Shown here piece by piece: positions 50,611 through 61,190 of a stretch of DNA of 64,000 nucleotides. Each line of letters starts with the position of its first letter. The stretch's first letter is position 1. The notes under the pieces were generated by a model. That model did not search any database. It was not told the origin of the DNA and saw only the letters and a list, made by a program, of their open reading frames with translations. The stretch is from Liolophura sinensis (Eukaryota > Mollusca > Polyplacophora > Chitonida > Chitonidae): NCBI RefSeq assembly GCF_032854445.1, contig NC_088305.1, forward strand, positions 3,227,001 through 3,291,000. The letters run 5' to 3'. Both the position numbers and the translations under genes were made by a program.

Positions 50611-50934
50611 CGGTGAAGAAGTTTTTAAAGTACTTCTCGCACATTTCAGGAATACTACTCTTTTAATTACTTCAGCTTTAGTTGATGACTATGTATTTAA
50701 ATATTGGCATTTCAGTAAACAGCAGACTCGAAACTTTACTAATTATGATGTTTAAACGATTCTAAATTTTTCACTCATAATGCGACACGCTGTTTAAATT
50801 TTGGCAACTTTTTGTTTTACTTATTTTGAACAGCAACGTGCGGCAACGATGTTGATATTTTGCGGAATGGGGAAAATTCCATTAGGTTTTGCACAGATTT
50901 TTTTTTGGCCAAAATATCTGGGATAAAATCTTTA
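50611..50934. other. AT-rich right flank of the satellite
   Basis: Satellite identity fades out and no gene or other repeat is recognised. Confidence 0.5.
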
Positions 50935-51100
50935 TTTTTTCATTTGATTAATGCTCGCGCTCACGAATATATCATTTATCGACAGATAGCGTTGTAGACC
51001 TTCCTACGCACGGCCGTAAAGAAAGCCAGCATGAGAAACGACAGCACTGGTGAGAGGCTCCTGGGTCACTGTGCACGCTGGCGTGCTAACCCCCTCGTTC
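50935..51100 (-). mobile_element. SINE-A copy, decayed, right of the satellite
   Basis: Reverse-orientation SINE-A: 'cctacgcacggccgtaaag', 'agccagcatgag', 'ggtgagaggctcctgggtca', 'gctggcgtgctaac'. The middle is deleted. Confidence 0.65.
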
Positions 51101-51439
51101 ACCGAGGAAACCCTCCTCTTTAAATTGGAACTATAAGAGTCATTGTAAATTTTATATTCGATTACAAGTTTTCTGAAATGTTCACATGTCCTCAATATTA
51201 GTTTTTATGTAAACCATTTTTGTCTTTACATCATACAATTTAATTGAATATGTTCGAACGACTTGAAATTTCGTAACCAAAGGGAAGTAACTGAATAATT
51301 GACATTGATGTGGAGCGATTCAAATAAGTTATCTTTCCCTGAAGAGCGCAAACGGCATGTATCTCTGTCAAACGTTTCACCGTTAGATTCATCCCATACT
51401 GGGGCGGTAAGGTGGGTAGCCGGCCCTAGACAGGTAGAG

Positions 51440-51512
51440 TATTGTGTGAGTTCAAATCAAGGTCATGCTAGCTTCCTCTCCCGTCGTACTTGGGAAGGCC
51501 TGGCAGCAACCT
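51440..51512 (+). mobile_element. SINE-A fragment
   Basis: Matches the SINE-A core (gtgtgagttcaaatcaagg, 'catgctagcttcctctccc', 'gtacttgggaaggcctggc'). The upstream 'gtagccggccctagacagg' may be a decayed head. A lone satellite monomer remnant (ccccacccagtcacattata) follows at about 51700. Confidence 0.6.
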
Positions 51513-51754
51513 TCTTTTTCTGATGTTTGGGATCTTTCTAGGGAAGTGTATGAATATTTGGCGTCTAACGTCGTACTTAATTTTTCAGTCACATGGTGAC
51601 AAGGAGTCACCAGGTTTGTGTACGTGTACAGCGTCATCTTCGGGCAGGGCGAGTCCATATCGCCACTAAAATATCATGCCGAACACACCATACACGACGC
51701 CCCACCCAGTCACATTATACTGATTCCGGAACAGATAGCACCTAATACATCCTT

Positions 51755-51900
51755 TGACCCGGAGCTATATCCTCTAGTTTGATGTTAGCTTCCACAATAT
51801 GGCCGCCTATAAGAACACCAAACCAAGGGATCTTATTGGGACTTTTATGAAATTTGTCTACATAAGATGGATTGAAAACAGCCGTAGGCAGGGTTTGTTG
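51755..51900 (-). mobile_element. I/Nimb-like LINE fragment F
   Basis: About 145 bases of ORF2 sequence between RT and RNase H, aligning with 55565-55710 of the full copy (gatgttagcttccacaatat; gtctacataagatggattg). It is cut at 51901 by the tail of the next LINE. Confidence 0.8.
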
Positions 51901-52640
51901 GATGAATGAATGATGAATGAATGATTATGGCTTAAAACCACATCGGCAATATTTCAACAATATCGTGGCGAGAACAAGGTGAAAACAGGAGACGGTTAAG
52001 GTTTTCGATATGATAATATGAACATCAAAAGTAAAACAAAAAGTACAGACATGTATAAAATCGTACATAAAAGAAATAAAAGTTAAAACTCGAAAACCAG
52101 GGTTATAGTACATGTATAAATCTATATGTATATAACTGTTTATAGATATTTATGACAATTAAAATTTATGTTTTATGATATAGGCCAATGGCCTTCAAAT
52201 AATTTATGACAACATCGCCAGCGATGCTGTCAAATAAATCATATATAGAGGTGACCGTGTAGAACCTTTGCCTAATACGGGCAAAGTCTACTCAGTCAAC
52301 CAAGATATGTTTGATGCCATATTCAGCGTCACATCCAACACACTCGGGAGCACTGCTCCCATCTAAGATGAAATTGTGTGTTAGACGAGAATGCCCAATA
52401 CGAAACCTCGTTAAAACTACTTGATCTCTACGAGACATTTGACAAGTACAGTCATTGTAACCAATGGCAGGATGGATGGCATACAGTTTCTTGTGGATCT
52501 GCAAGTCCCATTCACCCTGCCAAAGGCGACGAATATATTTAACAATATTACACTTCACGTCGGTATAAAAGGGATTCTAACCCGAGATACAGGTTTATAT
52601 AGGGCAGCTTTCGCTTCCCTGTCGACGACTGTGTTTCCAC
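51901..52640 (-). mobile_element. I/Nimb-like LINE B1, 5'-truncated
   Basis: Tail of GAAT repeats at ~51903-51925, a 3' UTR, and the ORF2 C-terminus with its finger (APECVGCDAEYGIKHILVD at ~52300-52360). It stops at about 52640, where a second copy's 3' UTR begins without its own tail. Confidence 0.85.
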
Positions 52641-54373
52641 GTTTTCACAGTGAACAATCTGAAAACGCGAGACGGTTAAGGTTTTCGATATGATAATATG
52701 ACCATCAAAAGTAAAACAAAAAGTAGACATGTTTAAAATCGCATAAAAGAAAAAATATGAGTTAAAATTCGAAAACCAGGATTATATTCTATATGTATAT
52801 AACTGTTTGTCTTTAAATATTTATGACAATTAAAATTTAAATTTTATGATATAGGCCAATAACCTTCAAAAAATTTATGACAACATCGCCAGCGATGCTG
52901 TCAAATAAATCATATATAGATTTGACTGTGTAGAATCTTTGCCGAACATGGGCAAAGTCTACACAGTCAACCAGAATATGTTTGATGCCATATTGAGCAT
53001 CGCATCCAACACACTCTGGAGCACTGCTCCCATCCAGTATGAAATTTGGTCTCTAAAGAGACACATTAATTGTATATGAATTATAGCCAATGACAGGATG
53101 AATGGCATGCAGTTTATTATGGACCTGCAAGTTCCATTCACCCTGCCAAAGGCATCGAATATATTTAAGAATACTGGACTTCATGTCAGTATAAAAAAGG
53201 GATTTTTACCTTAGATATGGGTTTATTTAGGGCAGCTTTCGCCTCCCTGTCTGCGACTGTGTTTCCATGGATAGTATAGCTCTGGCCTCGGCAGAGAATA
53301 TTAAAGAGTATAAAAGACGAAAGGAAGAGACCCGCTGCTCCATGACAGCCGCAGTCGCAACCCTGTCCCCATCCTTCGACCCGTCAGTATATATAAATTT
53401 ATAATCCATATAATTAACTTTAATTTCAGCAAAACTTTGCTGCATTATAAGAGGATTTATATTCCATTTATTATATTTACGTAGATCAAATATTAGTTTA
53501 GGTTGTGGAAGAAGCCATGGAGGAGACTCCGGAGCTATATCATCCAGCTTGATGTTAGCGCCCACAATATGGTCCTGTATACAAAGACCGAATGAAGGGA
53601 TCTTGTTAGGACATTTAGTATATTTGTCTACATACAATGGATTGAAAAATATAAAGAAGGTTCATTTGCCTCCACGTATAAACTTTCTACTGGTGAGGTT
53701 CTAAAAGCACCAAGGCTGAGCCTCAAACCTTGGTGATGAACAGGATCCAACATTTTAATGTATGACTTCCTAGCGGAACCGTAAATGATGGATCCATAGT
53801 CCAATTTAGACCTCACCAGAGAACGATATAAATTAAGTAAAACTGATCGGTCAGCACCCCAATCGGTGCTAGACACGACCTTAATTATATCGAGAGTCTT
53901 TGTACATTTAGCTTTAAGCATTTTGATATGAGGTATAAAAGATAGCTTACTATCAAATATTATACCTAAAAATTTTGTTTCTCCAACAATTTTAACCTGT
54001 TTACCACAAAAATTAAGCTCAGGGTCAAGATGAAGTTTCCTTTTATTACAAAAATGCATACCGACGGTTTTAGACGTTGAAAATCTAAAACCGTTTTCAG
54101 TTGCTTATTTCAAAATAGAGGAGCCGCCACAAGCTCGCTCTTCTTCACCAGAATAATTGCTATAAAGTGTATAATTTTTAAGAGATAATTTATCTTTGTC
54201 AGATGTCTTCAGGTGAGTTTCCTGAAGACAGAGAGCAGCTGGATTTAAAGATTGAACTAGCTGTGTTATTTCAATAAAATTTACCTTAAGACCTCGACAA
54301 TTCCATTGTATAATTTTATCGTATATCGCCATTATGGAGGGAGACGTATAGGAGATTTATCTTTGTGTTTGGA
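52641..54373 (-). mobile_element. I/Nimb-like LINE B2, 3' part of an interrupted host element
   Basis: From a tail-less 3' UTR it runs through the ORF2 C-terminus, RNase H remnants (53227-53637), RT thumb (53628-54059) and the APE start (54105-54332). Deletions occur near 53277 (~190 bases), 53645 (~75) and 54104 (~1.9 kb, removing most of RT and APE). The ORF1/ORF2 junction is TAATG (54330-54334). It continues into ORF1's last codons and is cut at 54373 by the full-length LINE; the rest resumes at 60302. Confidence 0.85.
54361..54373. repeat. Target-site duplication, left copy
   Basis: ctttgtgtttgga directly borders the GAAT tail of the full-length LINE. The identical 13 bases recur at 60302-60314. 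Confidence 0.9.
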
Positions 54374-54630
54374 ATGAATGAATGAATGAATGATTATGGC
54401 TTAACGCCACATCGGCAATATTTCAGCCATATCGTGGCGAGAACAAGGTGAAAGCAAGAGACGGTTAAGGTTTTCGATCTGATAATATGAACACCAAAAG
54501 TAAAACAAAAAGTACAGACGTGATTAAAATCGAATAAAAGAAAAATAAGATTTAAAACTCGAAAACCAGGGTTATAGTACATGTATAAATATATATAACT
54601 GTTTATCTATAGATATTTGACAATTAAAAT

Positions 54631-57600
54631 TTATATTTTATGATATAGACCAATGGCCTTCAAAAAATTTATGACAACATCGCCAGCGATGCTGTCAAAT
54701 AAATCATATATAGAGTTGACCGTGTAGAATCTCTGCCGAACGTGGGCAAAGTCTACACAGTCAACCAGAATATGTTTGATGCCATATTGAGCATCACATC
54801 CAACACACTCGGGAGCACTGCTCCCATCCAAGATGAAATTGTGCGTCAGATGAGAATGTCCAATACGGCATCTGGTTAAAACGACTTGGTCTCTACGAGA
54901 CATATCAAATGTATATGAATTATAGCCAATGACCGGATGAATGGCATGCAGTTTATTATGGACCTGCAAGTTCCATTCACCCTGCCAAAGGCCACGAACA
55001 TATTTAAGAATATTGGACTTCATGTCAGTATAAGGGATTTTTATCTTAGATATGGGTTTATTTAGGGCAGCTTTCGCCTCCCTGTCTGCGACTGTGTTTC
55101 CATGGATACCAATATGACTTGGTATCCAGCAAAATATAATATCTTTACCTCTTCTAATTAATTTCCTATGTATAGCTAAAATTTGAAGGATCAAGGGATT
55201 TTTAAATTTATTATTCTGTATTGCCAATAGGCAAGACAACGAGTCAGTACATATCATTGCCCTCTGGGCACACCCAGAAGAAACATATGATAAGGCCAGG
55301 AGTATAGCTCTGGCCTCGGCAGAGAATATTGAAGAAGAGGATGGAAGACGAAAGGAAGAGACTCGCTGCTCCATGACAGCCGCAGTCGCAACCCTGTCCC
55401 CATCCTTCGACCCGTCAGTATATATAAATTTATAATCCATATAATTAGTTTTAATTTCAGCAAAACCTTGCTGAATTATAAGAGGATTTGTATTCGATTT
55501 ATTATATTTACGTAGATCAAATATTAGTTTAGTTTGTGGAAGAAGCCATGGAGGAGACTCCGGAAAAGACACCAGAGCTATATCCTCCAGCTTGATGTTA
55601 GCTCCCACAATATGGTCCCGTATGCGCAGACCGAACGAAGGGATCTTGTTAGGACATTTAATATATTTGTCTACATATAATGGATTGAAAACACAGTCGT
55701 AGGCAGGGTTTGTTGGATGTGCTTTAAGCTTTGTAGTATATTGAAGACTAAGTTTAATACGTCGGTTGTATAAGGAAGGCTCATTTGCCTCCACGTATAA
55801 ACTTTCTACTGGTGAGGTTCTAAAAGCACCAAGGCTGAGCCTCAAACCTTGGTGATGGACAGGATCCAACATTTTAATGTACCACTTCCTAGCGGAACCG
55901 TAAATGATGGATCCATAGTCCAATTTAGACCTCACCAGAGAACGATATAAATTAAGTAAAACTGATCGGTCAGTACCCCAATCCGTGCTAGACACGACCT
56001 TAATTATATCGAGAGCCTTTGTACATTTAGCTTTAAGCATTTTGATATGAGGTATAAAAGATAGCTTACTATCAAATATTATACCTAAAAATTTTGTTTC
56101 TCCAACAATTTTAACCTGTTTACCACAAAAATTAAACTCAGGGTCAAGATGAAGTTTCCGTTTATTACAAAAATGCATACCGACGGTTTTAGACGTTGAA
56201 AATCTAAAACCGTTTTCAGTTGCCCATTTCTCGATTTTGTTGAGACAAAGCTGCAACTGACGTTCGATATTGTTCATATTCTTAGCTCGGTAGCATATAA
56301 GGAAATCAGCGACGTATAAAGAACCCTCTGTGCCAGATGTTAATGTTTTTGCTAGGCTATTTATTTTTATGCTAAACAGAGTTGGTGATAGAATGCTGCC
56401 CTGGGGTACACCCATTTCTTGCTCATAAGAGTCAGAAAGAGTGGACCCCACCCGTACCTTAAACTGACGATCAGATAAAAATTTGGATATAAATATAGGT
56501 AAGCGACCTTTAAGACCCATGTTCGCGAGGTCTTTTAAAATGCCATATTTCCATGTGGTGTCGTAGGCCTTTTCAAGGTCAAAAAATATAGACACCACAT
56601 GTTCATTACTGATGAAGCCATCGCGAATAAAGGTTTCGAATCGAACAAGGTGATCCATGGTAGATCTACCTTGTCGAAAACCGCATTGAATATTAGATAA
56701 AAGCTTGTTGGTTTCAAGAAACCAAACAAGTCTATCATTAATCATCCGTTCCATAGTCTTACAGACACAGCTGGTAAGAGCTATGGGACGGTAATTATTT
56801 GGATCAGTATGATCCTTACCCGGTTTGGGAACCGGAATAATACACGCCTCCCTCCATGATGGTGGAAAATTACCAGTTATCCAAATATCATTAATCAAGT
56901 CCAAGAGAGTCTCCAGTGGCTCAGGTGGTAAATGGTTCAGAAACTTATAATATACATTATCAGGACCACAGGCAGTATCGTGGGCCTTTTTTAATGCAGT
57001 TCTAAGTTCATCGATATTAAAAGGATGATTATAATCTTCTAAATTCTTAGAAGAAAAGGGCAATTTAATTTTCTCCTTCTGGTTTTTAATATGTTGGAAT
57101 TCTTTAGAGTAATTCTCAGAAGAAGATTTGTTTGAAATTGTTTCAGCAAGTTTATTTGCTATATCGGGTGGAGAAGTTAATATATTATCTCCATCCTTTA
57201 AATGCTGAACTTTTGCTTTATTATTTTTGCCCTTAAGTTTCTGAACCATGTTCCAGACCTTACGCATGGGTGTTTTTTGACGTAATGCCTGAAACAAAGT
57301 TCCGCCAACAAGATCGTCTCTTGGACTTGAGTAATCGACGAGCCTTAGCTCGAAAAATACGAACCTGGTTTAAGTTATTATCAGTAGGACAATGATTAAA
57401 TCTACGTTCAGCCTTTTTACGGTCCTTTATGGCTTTACGACAGTCATTGTCGTACCAGGGTTTACTTTTGGATTTTGGATTTGTCGAGGTCTTAGGTATA
57501 GTTCTATCGGCAGCTCGTAATACAAGCTCGGTAAATTTTAACATAGGATCATCTGCTGCTTTGAGAGTCTCTGGAATGATATCAGCCTCACAGAACATCT

Positions 57601-58327
57601 CAAATGCGATCCAATCTGCTTTATCGAATTTCCACCTAGCTACACGTTCTAAAGAATTAGAAGTGATATGTTCTAGGATTATAGGAAAATGGTCACGACC
57701 ACAAAGATCGTCATGCACCCTCCAAGAAAAATCTGGGAGAAGTGATGGGTCTGAGATAGTGAGATCGATAGCAGAATAAGCGCCATTACCCGGATGTAAA
57801 TAGGTGTTAGAACCATCATTGAAATAACACAGTTCACCATTCGATAAAAAATCTTCCATTAACTTGCCCTTATTATTTATGTTATTACTGCCCCAAAGGG
57901 GGTTATGGGAATTAAAATCTCCCATAAGTATAAAAGGTTTGGGTAATTGTTCTTTTAGATTTTGTAACTGCAAAGCTGACAAAGAAATGTTCGGGGAAAT
58001 ATACACCGAACATAATGTGATTGTTTTGGACAACGAAACACGAACAGCCACAGCCTGCAGTTCTGTATCCAGAGCAACAGGGCTGTGAATAACATTGTTA
58101 TTCACGAAGATGGAAGAGCCGCCTGCAGCTCGATCTTCTTCATTTGAATAAGTGCTGTATAAGGAATAATTTTTCAGAGTTATATTATCTTTGTCAGATG
58201 TCTTCAGGTGAGTTTCCTGAAGACACAGGGCAATAGGATTTAGTAATTGAACTAGCTGTGTTATTTCAATAAAATTTATCTTAAGACCTCGACAATTCCA
58301 CTGTATAATTTTGTCTAAATAAGACAT
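54631..58327 (-). pseudogene. LINE C ORF2: APE, RT, RNase H, finger; inactivated
   Basis: The start ATG (58325-58327) overlaps the ORF1 stop. APE motifs by residue: NCRG 11-14, QETH 37-40, GDFNSHNPLWG 136-146, SAIDLT 185-190, GRDHFP 210-215. A one-base change in a T6 run at 57273-57278 (plus strand) shifts the frame; the rest reads from 57297. RT then shows NNYRPIALTS, FFDLEKAYDTTW and GVPQGSILSPT, but the catalytic box is YVAD instead of YVDD (plus-strand G at 56309). RNase H has IYTDGS (~55415), FSAEARAIL, CTDSLS and WIPSHIG…DREAK. The C-terminus has C-x2-C-x7-H-x4-C (54757-54811). About nine residues differ from copy E over ~810 compared. Confidence 0.93.
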
Positions 58328-59697
58328 TATGGAGGGAGACGTATAGGAGATTTCTCTTTATGTTTGGACCGAGGACGACCCTTCCTTGGAGATCGGCTGG
58401 AAGATCTCCCTGGTGCGGGTGATGTATCCATCACATCCGCATCCGATGTTGTAGGACCAACGTTCTCCAACGTCCTCCAACGATCCAAATCTATTAAAAG
58501 TTTGGACAGGGTCCCTGGTGGCCTTAGAGGGACGCTCTGTGGGACCGCTAGGTTTACTATTATCACTATTATATTTATTTTCAGATTTGGTTTTGGCAGA
58601 TTTGTTTTTGAATTGGTTAATTTCAGGTTTATCAGTTTGTTGTTTATTATTGACTGGTTTTATTTGCTGTTCTGCAGTGGTCTGTGTTGAGCAGGAAATA
58701 TGCGCAGGTTGAGCAGCAGGTTGTAAAGATGTGAAGCTAGGTTTGTCGTTTCCAATGGGCCATGTTAATGAAGTCTGAGTTCCAACAGACGTTGTAGTTC
58801 GCTTGACCACATTGGCAAACGAAGATTGCAGTGATGTGTTAGAGACGGAGGCCAATTTGCGGGTCTCCTGATAAGAGATATTATTTTTAGTTTTTAGATT
58901 TATTATTTGCTTTTCTTTAATAAAAAACGGACAGTCCTTGGAGGAGGCCATGTGATCTCCACTGCAATTACAACACTTAACTGTGCTGCTGCAGTCGAAA
59001 CCATCATGACCCTCACTGCCGCATCTAAAACAAACCATTTTATTTTTACATTGGCCCTTGCCGTGACCAAATTTTTGGCAAGTAAAGCAGCGTGTAGGGT
59101 TGGGAATGTATAAATCTACACTAACCCTATACGGGCCAATGTAGATATACGACGGAAGCGAGGTTGTGTTAAAGGTCAAAAGATATGTATTAAGTTTAAT
59201 GATGTTGCCAGATTTCTTCATAGTGAAGCGTTTAACTCTGGCAACACCTTGTGATTTCAGTTCTGCGCATATTTCCTCCTCAGACAAGTCAATAATATCA
59301 CCATCCCGGTCACGAATTATTCCCTGACAGCTGTTCAGGGAATTGTGCGCGGATGCGAAAACAGATATATCAGCAATTTTATTTAATGATAATAAATTTT
59401 TGGATTGTTGCTTCCGGAAACATTCAATGAGAATGTCTCCGGATCTTAAATTTTAACTGTTTTTAATGTTCCAGCAGCGCCCTGGAGAGCCCTTTTCAAT
59501 ACAAAAGGGTGAATTTTTGAAGCCGGCTTCTGTTCACTCTTAGTCGAGAGAACAATAAAAGCCGGCCAGCTGTCCTGTCCATTATCAAGAGAGTCTGAAA
59601 AAAGTTCTAACTTCCTCTTTTTGTCAGCACTTGATGAAGTCGGCTGAGAGGAAGATCTGTTAGGCATAATTGAAGTTGACATTTGAAATGAGGCCAT
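58327..59697 (-). pseudogene. LINE C ORF1: zinc-knuckle nucleic-acid-binding protein; frameshifted
   Basis: ORF1 proteins of this class bind element RNA. The N-terminus opens MASFQMSTSIMPNR and has DSWPAFIVLSTKSEQKP; a middle region (AELKSQGVARVKRF, then YLLTFNTT) resembles the RRM-like part of related ORF1s; three CCHC knuckles follow (CFTCQKFGHGKGQC, CFRCGSEGHDGFDC, CCNCSGDHMASSKDC) at about 58950-59085. The basic C-terminus ends RPRSKHKEK. Two breaks are seen: at an A/T run near 59446-59455 and at a 10-base duplication (ggagaacgtt on the minus strand) near 58458-58478. The stop TAA at 58327-58329 shares its last A with the ORF2 ATG. Confidence 0.9.
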
Positions 59698-60301
59698 TGT
59701 TTAATTTTTTTAATTTCGCCTTACGTGTCCCCCACCCGCCACGGAGTGCCAACAAGGGCGAATCTACCTCTGCGGATGACCAGCAGAGAATAGAAACAGA
59801 GAATCCACGCAAGGTATACTCGAACAGATTGAGTTATACCAAAAGGTTAAATTCAATCTACTCGATTGACCCATTAGCCACCGCCTTCTACACTGACCCC
59901 AAAGGAAGTGCATCTGAAGAAGAGCAAACTTGACATCTCAGTAAGACAAAGAATAACAAAACGGGATCAAGTGTAGGGCTTGACGTGACCAGCCGATTGA
60001 TCGGACCGGGCCCATCCGACCTCCCGTCTCTCTCCAAGTAAGGGCCAAAGTGACGTGTTGGGCGTGAGGATCTCGCAAGACCAACCCGCCCTCAGCCACC
60101 AGGATCCCGTTCTCGTAGATTACGGGTTGCAACCCACGGCAAACAGGTCGCTCCCCGGTTGCCTCTCACACAACCGGGAAGATGTGAGCCTATTATATTC
60201 ACCGGGCTCACACAGGAGAGCTCTAGGTTAGTCGTCTTTTACGACAAGCTTGCCTAGAGGGCTGAGGTCCTATTCTTATCACCCCGGAAACCCCACGGGG
60301 G
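59698..60301 (-). promoter_or_regulatory. 5' UTR of LINE C with conserved stem-loop
   Basis: About 600 bases of leader, expected to hold the element's internal promoter. Near the 5' end it has a two-part hairpin, CTCTAGG/CCTAGAG (60221-60227 with 60253-60259) enclosing GTCGT/ACGAC (60231-60235 with 60241-60245), and a CCCC-A/GTG-GGGG palindrome at the tip. The same hairpin is kept in LINE A2 (38995-39033). Confidence 0.65.
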
Positions 60302-60314
60302 CTTTGTGTTTGGA
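60302..60314. repeat. Target-site duplication, right copy
   Basis: ctttgtgtttgga, identical to 54361-54373, directly beyond the 5' end of the full-length LINE. Confidence 0.9.
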
Positions 60315-61190
60315 CCGCGGACGACCCTTTCTTGGAGATGGGCCGTTAGATCTCCCTGGTGCGGGTGATGTATCCATCACATCCGCATCTGATGCTAAAG
60401 GACCAACGTCCTCCAACGATCCAAACTTATTATAAGTTTGAATGGGATCCCTAGTGACAGACGGGCGGTTTGATTGTCCACTAGGTTTACGATCTTGTTG
60501 ATTAGACCCTTTTTGACCTACCTTAGATTTATTTTTATCAGCAGGGGCAGATGTACTGTTATGGTTCTTTCGCTCGATATCGGGTTGTATTGTCTGCGTA
60601 GAACAAGAAGTCATTGCTTGGTTTACAGGTTTAACTAATTTTGGTACAGTTATTTTAGGCTTGTCATCACCAATGGGCCAAGTTATAGATGTTTGAGTGC
60701 CAACCGATGTGGACACTTTCTTGACTACATTGGCGAATGAAGTTTTCAGGGGAGTGCGCTGAGCGGAGATCAGGCGACGTGCTTCTAGGTAAGTAATGTT
60801 ATTTTGCACCTTTAATGTAATAATCTGTTTCTCTTTAATAAAAAGAGAACAGTCCTTAGAGGAGGCCATATGGGCGTCGCCACAATTGAAACATTTTATT
60901 GTTTTAGTGCAGTCGAAGCCCTCATGGCCTTCTCCTGCACATCTGAAACACACCAACTGATTTCTACATTGGCCCTTGCCATGCCCAAATTTTTGACATC
61001 TAAAGCGCCTCGTTGGATTAGGTCCACTCGAACACTGTAGGGGCCAATGTAGATCAATTGAGGAACAGATGGATTGTTGAAAGTCAGCAAATAAGTATTC
61101 AGTTTTATAATGTTATCGCCTTTTTTTGTTGTAAATCGCATGACTTTAACAACTCCTTGCGATTTTAATTCAGAACATATCTGTTCCTCG
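60302..61190 (-). mobile_element. Host LINE, 5' part (ORF1 fragment)
   Basis: This continues B2 beyond the inserted LINE. It carries ORF1 from the RPRSKHK tail back through knuckles 3 and 2 (CFNCGDAHMASSKDC, CFRCAGEGHEGFDC), then a frameshift near 60950 and a damaged knuckle 1 in which the first Cys reads Arg (RFRCQKFGHGKGQC type). It ends at about 61190, where another LINE tail begins. ORF1 differs more from LINE C than LINE C does from LINE E, so the host is older. Confidence 0.85.

Larger units (their letters stand above)
54374..60301 (-). mobile_element. Full-length I/Nimb-like LINE C (5.93 kb)
   Basis: A complete element by structure: 5' end CCCCCGTGGGG at 60301, 5' UTR, ORF1, ORF2, 3' UTR and (CATT)n tail, flanked by a 13-bp target-site duplication. 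The family encodes APE endonuclease, RT and RNase H, placing it in the I superfamily; I call it Nimb-like from recall of molluscan elements, not from a search. It inserted in an older member of the same family near that element's ORF1 stop. It is inactive through frameshifts in both ORFs and a substituted RT catalytic residue. Confidence 0.92.

Noticed and set aside
57429-57779. Plus-strand frames over the LINE ORFs
   Set aside because: They are antisense to the APE/RT coding sequence and match no family.
60180-60301. HDV-like self-cleaving ribozyme at the LINE 5' end
   Set aside because: A hairpin with a CTAA-like joint is present, but the order and spacing of helices do not fit the nested double pseudoknot; only a simple stem-loop is supported.
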